From Dyadobacter sp. CY356 (GTDB taxonomy: Bacteria; Bacteroidota; Bacteroidia; Cytophagales; Spirosomataceae): 64,000 bases of DNA. Within the stretch, counting starts at the first letter, position 1. Every line of letters starts with the position of its first letter. The translations under genes were made by a program, and so were the position numbers. The notes beneath the pieces are model-generated. The model was not told the DNA's origin, ran no database searches, and saw only the letters and a list, made by a program, of their open reading frames with translations. Positions 54,885-64,000 of the stretch are shown in pieces. The stretch is taken from positions 220,275-284,274 of the forward strand of contig NZ_JAJTSZ010000010.1 of the NCBI RefSeq assembly GCF_021440195.1, written 5' to 3'.

Positions 54885-54933
54885 CGCAATCAAAAGAATC
54901 AATGATTCTGAGAAGTGAATTGAAATTTATTTT

Positions 54934-57222
54934 ATGAAGGAGCAATTAAGAAAAGAACAGGCACTGGATTATCATGCCAAAGGAAGACCCGGGAAAATTG
55001 AAGTTATTCCAACAAAAGATGCGAAAACCCAGCGTGATTTGTCTCTGGCGTACTCTCCCGGGGTGGCTGAACCCTGTAAAGAAATTTTCAGAGATGTAGA
55101 GGAAGTATATAAATACACTGCCAAAGGAAATCTCGTTGGCGTGATCACAAACGGAACCGCGGTACTTGGTCTGGGAAATATCGGAGCGGAAGCCAGCAAA
55201 CCGGTAATGGAAGGTAAAGGGGTTTTATTCAAGATTTTTTCTGATATCGATGTTTTTGATATTGAAATAAACGAAACGGATCCTGACAAATTTATTCAGA
55301 TCGTGTTGGCTCTGGAACCTACGTTTGGCGGAATCAATCTCGAAGATATCAAAGCGCCTGAGTGTTTTTATATTGAAAAACAATTAAGGCAGAAAATGAA
55401 AATTCCGGTCATGCATGATGACCAGCATGGCACCGCCATCATCAGCAGCGCGGCATTGCTTAATGCATTGGAGTTACAGAAAAAAACGATTGAAACGGCA
55501 AAATTTGTCATTAGTGGGGCAGGAGCGGCAGCCATGTCCTGTGTACTTTTGTATACATCATTGGGAGCAAAACCTGAGAATTTTATCTTATTTGACAAAG
55601 ATGGCGTGCTTCATGCTTCCCGGACGGATCTTGGTGAGGACAGAATACCGTATACCATTTCAGCAAATGCTGACATGACACTCGCGTCTGCTATGAAAAA
55701 TGCAGATGTATTTTTAGGTCTGAGTGTGGGAAATGTGGTGACGCCGGATATGATCAAAAGCATGGCTAATAATCCGATTGTTTTTGCAATGGCAAATCCG
55801 GATCCGGAAATTTCTTATGAAGCCGCAACCGGTGCAAGAAACGACGTGATTATGGCAACGGGCAGAAGCGACTACCCAAATCAGGTTAATAATGTACTTG
55901 GTTTTCCGTTTATTTTTCGTGGAGCGCTTGATGTAAGGGCAACGCAGATCAATGAAGCTATGAAACTGGCAGCCGTAAAAGCGCTGGCAGATCTGGCGAA
56001 AAGTGCTGTGCCGGATATTGTGAATCTGGCATACAATGAGAAGACGATTTCTTTTGGTAAAGATTATATCATTCCAAAACCGCTTGACCCGCGGTTACTT
56101 GCAACGGTTGCACCGGCGGTAGCACTTGCAGCGATGGAAAGTGGCGTGGCAAAAAAGCATATTCTGGATTGGGAGGCGTATAAGGAGGAATTGAATCACC
56201 GCCTTGGTCTGGATAATCAGTTACTTCGTGTGATAGGAAATAAAGCCCGTCTGGATCCGCGCAGAGTTGTTTTTGCAGATGCTGACAATTGGAAAGTATT
56301 GAAAGCGGCCCAAATTCTTTTTGATGAAAAAGCAGCTTTCCCGATTCTTTTAGGCGAGGAAGATAAGATAAAGTCACTGGCAGTAGTCAATGGAATTGAT
56401 TTGGACGGTATGATTATCGTTGATCCAAGAAGTGATGCGCAGGCGGAAAACAGAAAGAGATATTCAAAACTTTATTTTGACAAACGTCAGCGTAAAGGAA
56501 TTAATGAATATGAAGCGGAAAAAGCGATGACAGACCGGAATTATTTTGGCTGTATGATGGTAGAAACCGGTGACGCGGATGCCATGATTTCGGGTCTAAC
56601 CAAAAACTATCCGGATACGATCCGTCCTGCCCTTCAAATAATCGGGACGGAAGATGGTGTGAAAAAGATTGCGGGTATGTACCTTTTGATAACAAAAAAA
56701 GGTCCGTTATTTCTTGCCGATACTACGGTCAACTTCAACCCGACAGCGGAAGAGGTGGCCGATATTACAGCACTGGCAGCAAGAGAAGTTCAAAATTTTA
56801 ACCTGACTCCCCGTATTGCGCTGTTAAGTTATTCCAACTTCGGGAGCAGCGATTCTCCGGAGGCTAAAATTATGTCGGATGCCAGAAAGCTGATTAAAAA
56901 GCGAATGCCATCACTTATTGTGGATGGTGAAATGCAGGCAAGTGTTGCACTAAATCCGAAAAACCTGCAGGATAGTTATCCTTTTAGTGAACTTGTAAAC
57001 CAGGATGTGAATACACTTATATTCCCGAACTTGGCCGCTGGTAATATTGCATATAACTTAATGAAGGAAGTAGGAAATGCCGATGCGATTGGCCCGATTT
57101 TGTTAGGCCTGAAAAAACCGGTACATGTGCTTCAATTAGGTAGTTCTGTTCGTAGTATTTATAACATGGCTCTTGTAGCTGTGATTGATGCACAAATGAA
57201 AAGTAAGGCAAAGGATATATAA
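54934..57222 (+). CDS. maeB: NADP-dependent malic enzyme with phosphotransacetylase-like C-domain
   Basis: The 762-aa protein has an N-terminal malic enzyme domain (residues 1-~425): SLAYSPGVAEPC, NGTAVLGLGNIGAEASKPVMEGK, MHDDQHGTA, a dinucleotide site ISGAGAAAMS and MANPDPEIS. A C-terminal phosphate acetyltransferase-like domain follows (~430-762). MaeB enzymes decarboxylate malate to pyruvate with NADP; the C-domain is usually regulatory (acetyl-CoA sensing) rather than catalytic. It is a single gene with its own terminator. Confidence 0.96.
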   Translation: MKEQLRKEQALDYHAKGRPGKIEVIPTKDAKTQRDLSLAYSPGVAEPCKEIFRDVEEVYKYTAKGNLVGVITNGTAVLGLGNIGAEASKPVMEGKGVLFKIFSDIDVFDIEINETDPDKFIQIVLALEPTFGGINLEDIKAPECFYIEKQLRQKMKIPVMHDDQHGTAIISSAALLNALELQKKTIETAKFVISGAGAAAMSCVLLYTSLGAKPENFILFDKDGVLHASRTDLGEDRIPYTISANADMTLASAMKNADVFLGLSVGNVVTPDMIKSMANNPIVFAMANPDPEISYEAATGARNDVIMATGRSDYPNQVNNVLGFPFIFRGALDVRATQINEAMKLAAVKALADLAKSAVPDIVNLAYNEKTISFGKDYIIPKPLDPRLLATVAPAVALAAMESGVAKKHILDWEAYKEELNHRLGLDNQLLRVIGNKARLDPRRVVFADADNWKVLKAAQILFDEKAAFPILLGEEDKIKSLAVVNGIDLDGMIIVDPRSDAQAENRKRYSKLYFDKRQRKGINEYEAEKAMTDRNYFGCMMVETGDADAMISGLTKNYPDTIRPALQIIGTEDGVKKIAGMYLLITKKGPLFLADTTVNFNPTAEEVADITALAAREVQNFNLTPRIALLSYSNFGSSDSPEAKIMSDARKLIKKRMPSLIVDGEMQASVALNPKNLQDSYPFSELVNQDVNTLIFPNLAAGNIAYNLMKEVGNADAIGPILLGLKKPVHVLQLGSSVRSIYNMALVAVIDAQMKSKAKDI

Positions 57223-57247
57223 GCAACGGAATTTTGAAAATCGTGAT

Positions 57248-57287
57248 TAAATCCTGTCTCAACTTGTCTGGGGCAGGATTTATTTTG
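57248..57287 (+). terminator. Terminator after malic enzyme gene
   Basis: The stem TAAATCCTG (57248-57256) / CAGGATTTA (57274-57282) is extendable by wobble pairs and followed by TTTTG. Confidence 0.75.
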
Positions 57288-57381
57288 TTAAGGATAATTC
57301 CTTCCTGCGCAACAATTTATGGGTGCTCATCGTAATTAATTAAAACACAGTAACTCTCCTCGCCCGATTAATAGTTTTTTG

Positions 57382-57412
57382 TTGCTCGACCCAACGTTTT
57401 TTACAAACTTTG
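57382..57412 (+). promoter_or_regulatory. Candidate promoter of the T9SS esterase gene
   Basis: TTG (57382-57384), 20 bases, then AAACTTTG (57405-57412): the same spacing as the rRNA promoter, 44 bases before the ATG. Confidence 0.4.
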
Positions 57413-57456
57413 TGTCGTATTAGTTACACCATGATCCTAATGAATTTGCACACTTC

Positions 57457-59631
57457 ATGAAATATATGTTAGATTTTTTTCCTGAGAGAAGAGGTTTTTC
57501 AGCCACTTGCCAGGTGTGTATTTTTCTTATTCTGTTCCCTTTTTGTCTGAAAGCGCAGATCATTGTCACCGCACCACTCGAACGTGCGATTCATCAGAGG
57601 GACTTAGACAAATCAGCAAATGTTACCATAAGCGGAAGTTATACCATAGCTGTCGACAAAATTGAAGTACATGTTATACCGGTAAAAGCCGGGCAAGGTG
57701 AAGAAATTCCGTGGAAAACTTTACAGGATAATCCTATCGGTGGTGTTTTTAGCGGTACCATACGAATCGCTGGCGGTTGGTACAGCATAGAAGTCCGGGG
57801 CTCAAAAGGCGGGGTAATCATTGGCAACCCTTATTCAATTTCCAGGGTAGGTGTGGGAGAAATCTTTATTATTTCCGGCCAGTCCAATGCTCAGGGCATA
57901 AATTACACAAGTCCGGTAGCCAACGATGAGCGTGTCAATTACATCGATCACAATAATGAGATAAGCAATTCTCTGGATAATCTTCCACCTCCACTATTTA
58001 CCCAACTGAATAAAAGCAACATAACCATGGGCCTTAGAGGTCATGGAACCTGGTGCTGGGGAATTCTTGGAGATCTTTTAACTGCGAAATTAAATGTTCC
58101 TGTACTTTTTGTAAATACTGCCTGGGAGGGCACAGCTCTGTTGAATTGGAATAAAAGCAGCCGGAATGAACCTACATCTGACGTAGCCAGTGGTTTAATT
58201 CAGTTTGCGCCACAAATGCCCTATGCCAATGTCCGGCTTTCCATGCAGCATTATGTCAAACAGTATGGAGCAAGGGCAATACTCTGGATGCAGGGAGAAT
58301 CGGATAACTTTCCTCTCAATACAACTTTTAACGATTACAAAAACGGACTTCAGGATCTGATTTCAAAGCTTAGCAGTGATGTTAATACCAGAATACCCTG
58401 GGTTATTGCGAGGACTTCCAGAATTGCCAATCAAAATAACGTTTCAGTAACAAGTCCATCGGTAATTGCGGCACAAAATGCTGTAATCCAGGATCTTCCG
58501 GGGATTGCGTATGCAGGTCCCGAAACTGATAATCTATATGTAAGCCGGGGAGGAGACGGAACTCATTTCCAGGGAGTTGAGGGAACAACGATTCTTGCCA
58601 ATGCATGGAATGATGTTTTAAACGATACTTTTTTCAATACTGTCAATCCGGTTTCAGTGTCTGACGAGCCAAGAATTGCAAGTACGTGCGATGCCAATAA
58701 TAATTCCGTAAATCTGACTTTGCCGGATGGTTATTTAAATTATTTCTGGTATACAGATGTCAATGGAACACTAAGAGATCTGGGTGGCGGAAGGACGATT
58801 AATATTTCTACTCCTGGTACGTATATAGCGCGTGTCAAGGACGCATATGGCAACACACTCCGAAGCCAGAAAATGGTCATAACTACCTCTGTCAAACCAG
58901 CTACGCCAACCATTATTCAATCCGGTTCGCAGCAGGTTTGTGCGGATTCTTCCTTTACTTTTTCCATCAATCCCGGAAATGATGAATATACCTGGTACAA
59001 ACAGGGAGCAGCAGAAACAATACAAAATGGTACCACAATTACGGTTTCAGAAACGGGTAATTATTTTGTAAGAAGCCAAAGCGTATTTGGCTGCGTTTCC
59101 GATAATTCAGGTATAGCCGCATTGATTGTCCGCCCTGAAATACCTACGCCTATTGTTGAAAAAACCGGGCCTTTCACTGCCACCGCTAGCATTAATCAAA
59201 CAGGTTTTAATGAGTCGTATGACTGGAAAAGAGATGAGACGATTTTGGAAACTCCTGCTACAAACAGCATCAGACTGACAGTGACCGGAGCATACTCAGC
59301 CCGCGCCAGAGAAACATTTGCGATCGGTACAAATTTACTAACGTGTTATTCGGCATTTTCCAATCAGCTTGAAGTTATTACTGAAGGCGAATATGATATC
59401 GTAGTGTTTCCTAATCCCGGTGCCCGGGATGATATCTATGTTGAGTCCCGCGACGATATTATCAGTGCAGAAATTACGGTTTATGACCTTTTAGGCAGGG
59501 TCATGACTTATCAGAAACAAGACATGAAAAGCCGGGTGAAAATTCCAGTGAGAAACCTCTCGTCCGGAAAGTACATCGTTCGGATAAAAGGTTCAGGTAT
59601 TGATGTGACCAGACAGATCGTAGTGTTGTAA
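57457..59631 (+). CDS. T9SS-exported sialate O-acetylesterase-like protein
   Basis: The 724-aa protein has a signal peptide ending near KAQ (residue 34) and a SASA/SGNH hydrolase domain at ~130-390: SGQSNAQG (catalytic Ser143), WMQGESDNFP (oxyanion region) and DGTHF (Asp/His pair). Two Ig-like or PKD-like segments follow (~400-640). The C-terminus is a type A T9SS sorting domain (VVFPNPGARDD, VYDLLGRVM, LSSGKYIVRI). It is surface-delivered and probably deacetylates a glycan. Confidence 0.9.
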   Translation: MKYMLDFFPERRGFSATCQVCIFLILFPFCLKAQIIVTAPLERAIHQRDLDKSANVTISGSYTIAVDKIEVHVIPVKAGQGEEIPWKTLQDNPIGGVFSGTIRIAGGWYSIEVRGSKGGVIIGNPYSISRVGVGEIFIISGQSNAQGINYTSPVANDERVNYIDHNNEISNSLDNLPPPLFTQLNKSNITMGLRGHGTWCWGILGDLLTAKLNVPVLFVNTAWEGTALLNWNKSSRNEPTSDVASGLIQFAPQMPYANVRLSMQHYVKQYGARAILWMQGESDNFPLNTTFNDYKNGLQDLISKLSSDVNTRIPWVIARTSRIANQNNVSVTSPSVIAAQNAVIQDLPGIAYAGPETDNLYVSRGGDGTHFQGVEGTTILANAWNDVLNDTFFNTVNPVSVSDEPRIASTCDANNNSVNLTLPDGYLNYFWYTDVNGTLRDLGGGRTINISTPGTYIARVKDAYGNTLRSQKMVITTSVKPATPTIIQSGSQQVCADSSFTFSINPGNDEYTWYKQGAAETIQNGTTITVSETGNYFVRSQSVFGCVSDNSGIAALIVRPEIPTPIVEKTGPFTATASINQTGFNESYDWKRDETILETPATNSIRLTVTGAYSARARETFAIGTNLLTCYSAFSNQLEVITEGEYDIVVFPNPGARDDIYVESRDDIISAEITVYDLLGRVMTYQKQDMKSRVKIPVRNLSSGKYIVRIKGSGIDVTRQIVVL

Positions 59632-59864
59632 GTGCGTTTTGAGTGAAACAAATTAATTTTTACATATTTGGCCCTCCTCCAATAAATCTTTGATTTTTAC
59701 GCACAGCTTCTTCGATTATTTTTCAACGGGTAAAATCGGATAAAAACTTATTAAATACATACGAGAAAATTCTGCGGTTAAAGTATAAATTTGACAAATT
59801 GAACATGATTAGTTGTTGTTCATCATTTATGTCGAATCAAAATTTAACCTTCTGCGAAAGCCGT

Positions 59865-61652
59865 ATGAAATCATACCTGCAAGCAATCGGGCGAAGAATC
59901 AAAATTGCCAGGTTTATATTGTCCATATCTATTTTATCATCGTTCTTATTTACAGGTTGCAAAACTCCGTCTTCGAAAGAAAACGATGGTACGTCAAATA
60001 AAGCTTTCGAAGATTATTCGGCATCTTTTATTGAAGCATTATGGAAACAGAATCCGGACTGGGCCACTACGGCAGGATATCATAAATATGACAGTATATT
60101 GGTGATTCCGGATCGGAATTCGATTAATGCGTCTTTAAAATTTGCCAAAAACCAACTGGATTCACTCGCTGCAATGGATCCCAAACTGTTATCCGCTGCT
60201 AATCAAACCGACTTTTATCTAATTCAAAATTTGCTTAAAGAAAGTCAATGGAATTATGATACGTTAAAATCATATCAATGGGATCCTTCATCGTATAACG
60301 TTAGCGGAACCTTTGCATTCATTTTGACAGAAAATTATGCCCCGCTGGATAAAAGGTTAAAAAGTATCAATGGAAGACTGGTAAATGTTCCGGAATATTA
60401 TAAAGCTGCAAAAAACATCATTTCAAACCCGGTTCCAGAGCTTTTAAATCTTGCAGTTGATCAGAATTTGGGCGGATTGTCGGTATTTGAAAATGATCTT
60501 CTGGATTCCTTAAAAGTATCTACACTTAGTGCATCTGAAAAAAAACAGATTACCGAGAGATCAGCAAAAGCTGTTGCGGCTATAAAAGATTATACAAAAT
60601 GGCTTAAAGAATTGAAAAGTGAAAAGCCGAGAAGTTTCAGGTTAGGAAAAGAGCTTTATGGTCGAAAATTCGCACACAACATTCAATCCGCTTATACAGC
60701 AGATCAGATTTATGATTCAGCAGTTGCCAGAAAGGAAGAAGTACAATTAAAAATGGCCTTAATTAGCAGACAGTTATGGCCAAAATATTTTGGGACAAAG
60801 CCGATGCCCAAAGATTCACTTGAATTAATTGGAAAGATGATTGACACACTTTCTGTGAATCACGTTAAACAGCAGGATTTTCAAACTGCCATTTCTGACA
60901 TTATTCCCGGCCTAAATAAATTTATCAATGATAAGAAACTGATTACGCTTGATCCGACAAAACCACTGATTGTTAGAAAAGAACCGGCTTATATGGCAGG
61001 TGTTGCAGGGGCTTCCATCAGCGCGCCTGGTCCTTATGACAAGGGTGGAAATACTTATTATAATGTGGGAAGTATAACAAACTGGCCAAAGGAGAAGGCT
61101 GAGAGTTATCTGCGTGAATACAATCATTACATTATGCAGATCCTTGATATTCATGAAGCAATTCCGGGTCATTATACTCAGCTTGTTTATGCCAATCAAT
61201 CACCAAGTCTTATTAAGTCACTTTTAGGAAATGGTGCAATGATCGAAGGCTGGGCAGTTTATACCGAGCAGATGATGCTGGAAAATGGGTTTGGTAATAA
61301 TCAACCAGAAATGTGGCTGATGTGGTATAAATGGCATTTGAGAACCGTTTGTAATACAATTCTGGATTATAGCGTTCATGCCGGGAATATGAGTAAAGAT
61401 GAAGCGATGCATTTATTGATTAAAGAAGCGTTTCAGCAGAAAGCAGAAGCGGAAGGGAAATGGAAAAGAGTCAGTGTGAGTAATGTACAGCTGACAAGTT
61501 ATTATACCGGTTATAAGGAGATTATTGATTTACGCCGGGATTATAAAGCAAAGCTTGGTGATAAGTTCAATCTGAAATCTTTCCATGAAAAATTCCTGAG
61601 CTACGGAAGTACTCCGGTGAAATACATAAAAACGTTGATGTTGGAAAAGTGA
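59865..61652 (+). CDS. DUF885 lipoprotein, HEAIPGH metal-peptidase-like
   Basis: I choose the ATG 59865 (MKSYLQAIGRRIKIARF), which places a standard lipobox LFTGC ~32 residues in; earlier starts would push the signal peptide too far inside. The 595-aa protein is DUF885: FIEALWKQNPDWATTAGYHKYD at the start and DIHEAIPGHYTQLVYANQ with a zinc-binding-like HExxxxH, then EGWAVYTEQMM. Many relatives are annotated as putative M3-like carboxypeptidases; activity is inferred. The gene for an M24 peptidase follows. Confidence 0.88.
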   Translation: MKSYLQAIGRRIKIARFILSISILSSFLFTGCKTPSSKENDGTSNKAFEDYSASFIEALWKQNPDWATTAGYHKYDSILVIPDRNSINASLKFAKNQLDSLAAMDPKLLSAANQTDFYLIQNLLKESQWNYDTLKSYQWDPSSYNVSGTFAFILTENYAPLDKRLKSINGRLVNVPEYYKAAKNIISNPVPELLNLAVDQNLGGLSVFENDLLDSLKVSTLSASEKKQITERSAKAVAAIKDYTKWLKELKSEKPRSFRLGKELYGRKFAHNIQSAYTADQIYDSAVARKEEVQLKMALISRQLWPKYFGTKPMPKDSLELIGKMIDTLSVNHVKQQDFQTAISDIIPGLNKFINDKKLITLDPTKPLIVRKEPAYMAGVAGASISAPGPYDKGGNTYYNVGSITNWPKEKAESYLREYNHYIMQILDIHEAIPGHYTQLVYANQSPSLIKSLLGNGAMIEGWAVYTEQMMLENGFGNNQPEMWLMWYKWHLRTVCNTILDYSVHAGNMSKDEAMHLLIKEAFQQKAEAEGKWKRVSVSNVQLTSYYTGYKEIIDLRRDYKAKLGDKFNLKSFHEKFLSYGSTPVKYIKTLMLEK

Positions 61653-61702
61653 AATGGGTTGGAACAGAATTAAATGATTGTTATTTAAAATACAAAAAGA
61701 AG

Positions 61703-63091
61703 ATGTTTAGTACTGATGTATATAAGGATAGAAGAAATAAGCTGAAAAAAGCAGTTGGCAGTGGGCTGATTCTCTTTTTAGGGAATGAAGAGGTAGGAAT
61801 GAATTATAAGGATAACACCTATCATTTCCGCCAGGATAGCAGTTTTCTGTATTTCTTCGGATTGGATAAGCCTGGTTTAGCGGCAATCATTAATGTGGAT
61901 GAAGATATTGAAATCATCATTGGTAACGAACCAACGATAGATGATATCGTGTGGATGGGAACGCAGCCATCCTTGACGGAAATTGCCGCGCAAACGGGAA
62001 TTTATAAAGTAGCTGAATCAAATTCACTTAAAGTTTTTATTCAAAAGGCTTTGTCGTCCGGCCAAACCATTCATTACCTGCCACCATACCGATCAGACGC
62101 GGTTATCAAACTGAGTGATATTTTACAAATTACAATTGCGAAAGTAAGTGAAGAAGCGTCTGTTAAATTGATTAAAGCGGTAATCGCCCAACGTGCCTAC
62201 AAATCTGCTCTGGAAGTTTCAGAAATTGATAAGGCTGTAAATATGAGTAACGAAATGCATCTTGCCGCAATCCGTTATTCCAGGGAGAGTGTTACTGAAA
62301 AATATGTGGCTGGTATTGTTGAAGGAATTGCGCTGAGTGCTGGTGGGAATATTGCTTATCCTGTTATTTATACCGTAAACGGGCAAACGCTGCATAATCA
62401 TCCGACAAGTGATATTTTGAAAAAGGGCCAGCTAGTTTTATGCGATTGCGGTGCTGAAACTGCAATGCATTATGCAGGTGACCTTACCCGAACTTTTCCT
62501 GTTGATCAGAAATTTAGCTCCTTACAAAAGGAAGTTTATGAAATTGTGCTGAAAGCCGAACAGGCAGCAGCCAATGCATTAAAACCAGGAATCAGGTTTC
62601 TGGATGTTCACAAACTTGCGTGCGAATATTTGGTTGATGGATTGAAACAACTGGGATTGATGAAAGGTGATGTTAAAGATGCCGTGATGGAAGGAGCCCA
62701 TACCTTATTTTTCCAATGCGGACTCGGACATATGATGGGTCTGGACGTGCACGATATGGAAGATCTGGGTGAGCAGTATGTTGGTTATTCAGAAGGAATG
62801 GTCAAAAGCAAAGAATTTGGTTTGAAATCATTAAGGCTTGGGAGAGAACTGGAAGCTGGTTTTGTACTTACCGTAGAGCCTGGATTGTATTTTATTCCTG
62901 AATTAATGGATATGTGGAAGGCGCAAGGGAAATTGAGGGATTTTATAAATTATGACAAACTGGACGCGTTCCGCAATTTTGGAGGTGCCAGGGTAGAGGA
63001 GAATTTTTTGATTACTGAAAATGGCTATCAATTATTAGGTGAACCGCTTATCAAATCAGTAGCTGATATTGAAGGATTGGTTAGATTGTAG
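61703..63091 (+). CDS. M24 aminopeptidase P family protein
   Basis: The ATG at 61703 (MFSTDVYKDRRNKLKKAV) fits the family. A GTG at 61649 overlapping the DUF885 stop would add 18 residues and could be translational coupling. The 462-aa protein has an AMP_N domain (GNEEVGMNYKDNTYHFRQDSSFLYFFGL) and a pita-bread M24 fold. Its metal ligands are Asp in LCDCGAE, Asp in YAGDLTRTF, His in GLGHMMGLDVHD, Glu in VEPGLY and Glu in RVEENFL. It removes N-terminal residues before proline. With DUF885 upstream it suggests a peptide-degrading pair. Confidence 0.93.
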   Translation: MFSTDVYKDRRNKLKKAVGSGLILFLGNEEVGMNYKDNTYHFRQDSSFLYFFGLDKPGLAAIINVDEDIEIIIGNEPTIDDIVWMGTQPSLTEIAAQTGIYKVAESNSLKVFIQKALSSGQTIHYLPPYRSDAVIKLSDILQITIAKVSEEASVKLIKAVIAQRAYKSALEVSEIDKAVNMSNEMHLAAIRYSRESVTEKYVAGIVEGIALSAGGNIAYPVIYTVNGQTLHNHPTSDILKKGQLVLCDCGAETAMHYAGDLTRTFPVDQKFSSLQKEVYEIVLKAEQAAANALKPGIRFLDVHKLACEYLVDGLKQLGLMKGDVKDAVMEGAHTLFFQCGLGHMMGLDVHDMEDLGEQYVGYSEGMVKSKEFGLKSLRLGRELEAGFVLTVEPGLYFIPELMDMWKAQGKLRDFINYDKLDAFRNFGGARVEENFLITENGYQLLGEPLIKSVADIEGLVRL

Positions 63092-63217
63092 TAGCAAGTA
63101 TATAATATATGGTAAACCGGTAATGAATTATTTATACAATCCATTCCCGGTTTTTCCTTTTATGGAAAGTGGTTCCTATACAGTCATTGACAATTCAAAG
63201 ACCTTGAAATTTTCTCA

Positions 63218-63447
63218 GTTCCCTTGGGGCTCCCTGTTTCTATCAAAAATCAAATCCCGTAATGTGCCAGGCTCCCTCGGAGCCACCTGTTTATAGCAAA
63301 TAAATTCAACCAAGTTTCTTAGGGCTCCCTCGGAGCCTCCTGTTTATAGCAATCAAATACGACCAAGCTTCTTAGGGCTCCTTCGGAGCCACCTGTTTAT
63401 AGCAATCAAGTACGACCAAGCTTCCCACGGCTCCTTCGGAGCCTCCT
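63218..63447. repeat. 53-bp-period hairpin repeat array
   Basis: Core GGCTCCYTCGGAGCC followed by WCCTGTTTATAGCAA begins at 63270, 63323, 63376 and 63429, exactly 53 bases apart, with AAGCTTCTTAG-like tails. A degenerate copy at ~63228 lacks 11 bases of the hairpin, which explains its 42-base step to the next copy. Each core is a short perfect hairpin (GGCTCC/GGAGCC). It lies between the M24 gene and the rRNA promoter. Confidence 0.9.
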
Positions 63448-63504
63448 ATGAACCATCCGCAAACTGCCTTGCTGAACAAAACATCCCCCTTCCTTATATA
63501 TAGG

Positions 63505-63614
63505 AACAAAAACCACAAACAAACCCACCATCAAACCCAACCTCCCCACAACCAGAAAAAGAACCCACAACCGCATTCCCATCCATTCCAGCCCCATTTC
63601 CTGATCCGCACCCA
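63505..63614. other. A/C-rich, G-poor tract
   Basis: Over ~110 bases the + strand is almost all A and C with few G (I count about six). Frames through it give Pro/Gln/His/Asn-rich peptides that look like composition, not protein. Together with the array and promoter it fills the 812-base gap upstream of the 16S gene. Confidence 0.6.
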
Positions 63615-63701
63615 ACCCCGTAAAAAAACTTCAAAATATTTTCGGGGCACATTTTCCTCATTTTGAGCTTTTTACAAATTATTTCAAAAAAACTTTCAAA
63701 A

Positions 63702-63748
63702 TACTTTTGCCTTGTACTTGCGTATGAAAAAAAAGAGGTGCACCTTTG
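63702..63748 (+). promoter_or_regulatory. rRNA operon promoter region
   Basis: TTG (63718-63720), 20 bases, then CACCTTTG (63741-63748) followed by CACTCCC resembles the strong Bacteroidota rRNA promoters. An exact TAnnTTTG box, TACTTTTG (63702-63709), lies just upstream and could be a second start. A-tracts precede both. Confidence 0.6.
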
Positions 63749-63754
63749 CACTCC

Positions 63755-63903
63755 CAATCGGGTAGTACGGCGCTGAGAACGATCAGCGCATCAAGTTTCG
63801 GAAGACGCGGAGCACAGTTCTTTGACATGATGAAGAGAGTAACAAGATAGTACGTTTAAGAAGATAACGTGGAATCTTTCGGGATTACCACAAAACAAAA
63901 TTT
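63755..63903 (+). promoter_or_regulatory. rRNA leader with hairpin and boxA-like site
   Basis: The leader contains GCGCTGA/TCAGCGC (63770-63776, 63783-63789) as a 7-bp hairpin and GTTCTTTGACA (63817-63827), close to the boxA antitermination sequence found before rRNA genes. Confidence 0.55.

Positions 63904-64000
<97 letters not shown>

Noticed and set aside
63218..63447. CRISPR array with 53-base period
   Set aside because: Spacer positions are nearly identical between units and the core is a hairpin shorter than a typical CRISPR repeat.
63448..63666. 72-codon Pro/Gln/His-rich ORF
   Set aside because: It follows from the A/C-rich composition of the strand and lies in the rRNA upstream region.

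Overview
The window is a stretch of a Bacteroidota chromosome, most likely from the Cytophagales (Spirosomataceae, Dyadobacter-like; inferred from gene content and style, not from a database search). Supporting signs are Bacteroidota-type promoters (-33 TTG/TTTG with a -7 box near TAnnTTTG), many SPII lipoproteins, a secreted esterase with a type IX secretion C-terminal domain, sparse Shine-Dalgarno sequences, and the first ~97 nt of a 16S rRNA gene at the right edge. Most of it is ordinary metabolic chromosome, with a small accessory patch around 35.4-45 kb.

Layout. 0-6.7 kb: the end of an SdiA-regulated-type protein, a metallophosphoesterase fused to an outer-membrane barrel, a small membrane protein and a two-domain serine hydrolase. 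6.7-8.3 kb: a TetR regulator and an SDR oxidoreductase sharing one operator family. 8.6-14.2 kb: DUF983, AraC regulator, OsmC, YceI and the cytochrome bd oxidase pair cydB/cydA. 14.4-23.5 kb: beta-helix protein, 3-hydroxyacyl-CoA dehydrogenase family protein, CsbD, AGE-family epimerase, a PolX-like protein, a small lipoprotein and an S41 protease.

23.7-35.3 kb is the clearest system: a myo-inositol catabolic operon on the minus strand (iolB-iolC-iolA-iolG-symporter-iolJ-like aldolase-iolD-iolE) with a divergent LacI regulator. Inositol enters through the sodium symporter. IolG oxidises it, IolE dehydrates, IolD opens the ring, IolB isomerises, IolC phosphorylates, the aldolase cleaves, and IolA makes the acyl-CoA product. 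A LacI-type palindrome overlaps the putative -33 box of the operon promoter. Three of the junctions carry long hairpin-forming inverted repeats.

35.4-45 kb is a patch of small or orphan genes: a 48-aa ORF behind a palindrome, an HTH protein and a decayed fragment resembling it, hypothetical proteins, a methyltransferase, a HigB/HigA module whose toxin has an in-frame stop, and a bicupin (oxalate-decarboxylase-like) divergent from a GntR regulator with three matching AAACAT-N3-ATGTTT sites. 45-63 kb: a DegP-type protease without signal peptide followed by a six-unit palindromic repeat array, a cupin, a CocE/NonD hydrolase, a sugar-dehydrogenase/HEAT/cytochrome c protein, ribokinase plus nucleoside hydrolase, malic enzyme, a T9SS esterase, DUF885 and an M24 peptidase. 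The window closes with a 53-bp-period hairpin array, an A/C-rich tract, a probable rRNA promoter and leader, and the 16S rRNA start.

I did not find a convincing wholly new multi-gene system. The best leads are the repeat families, the GntR/bicupin and TetR/SDR regulatory modules, the PolX-like protein without its polymerase aspartates, and the small 35.4-37.1 kb locus.
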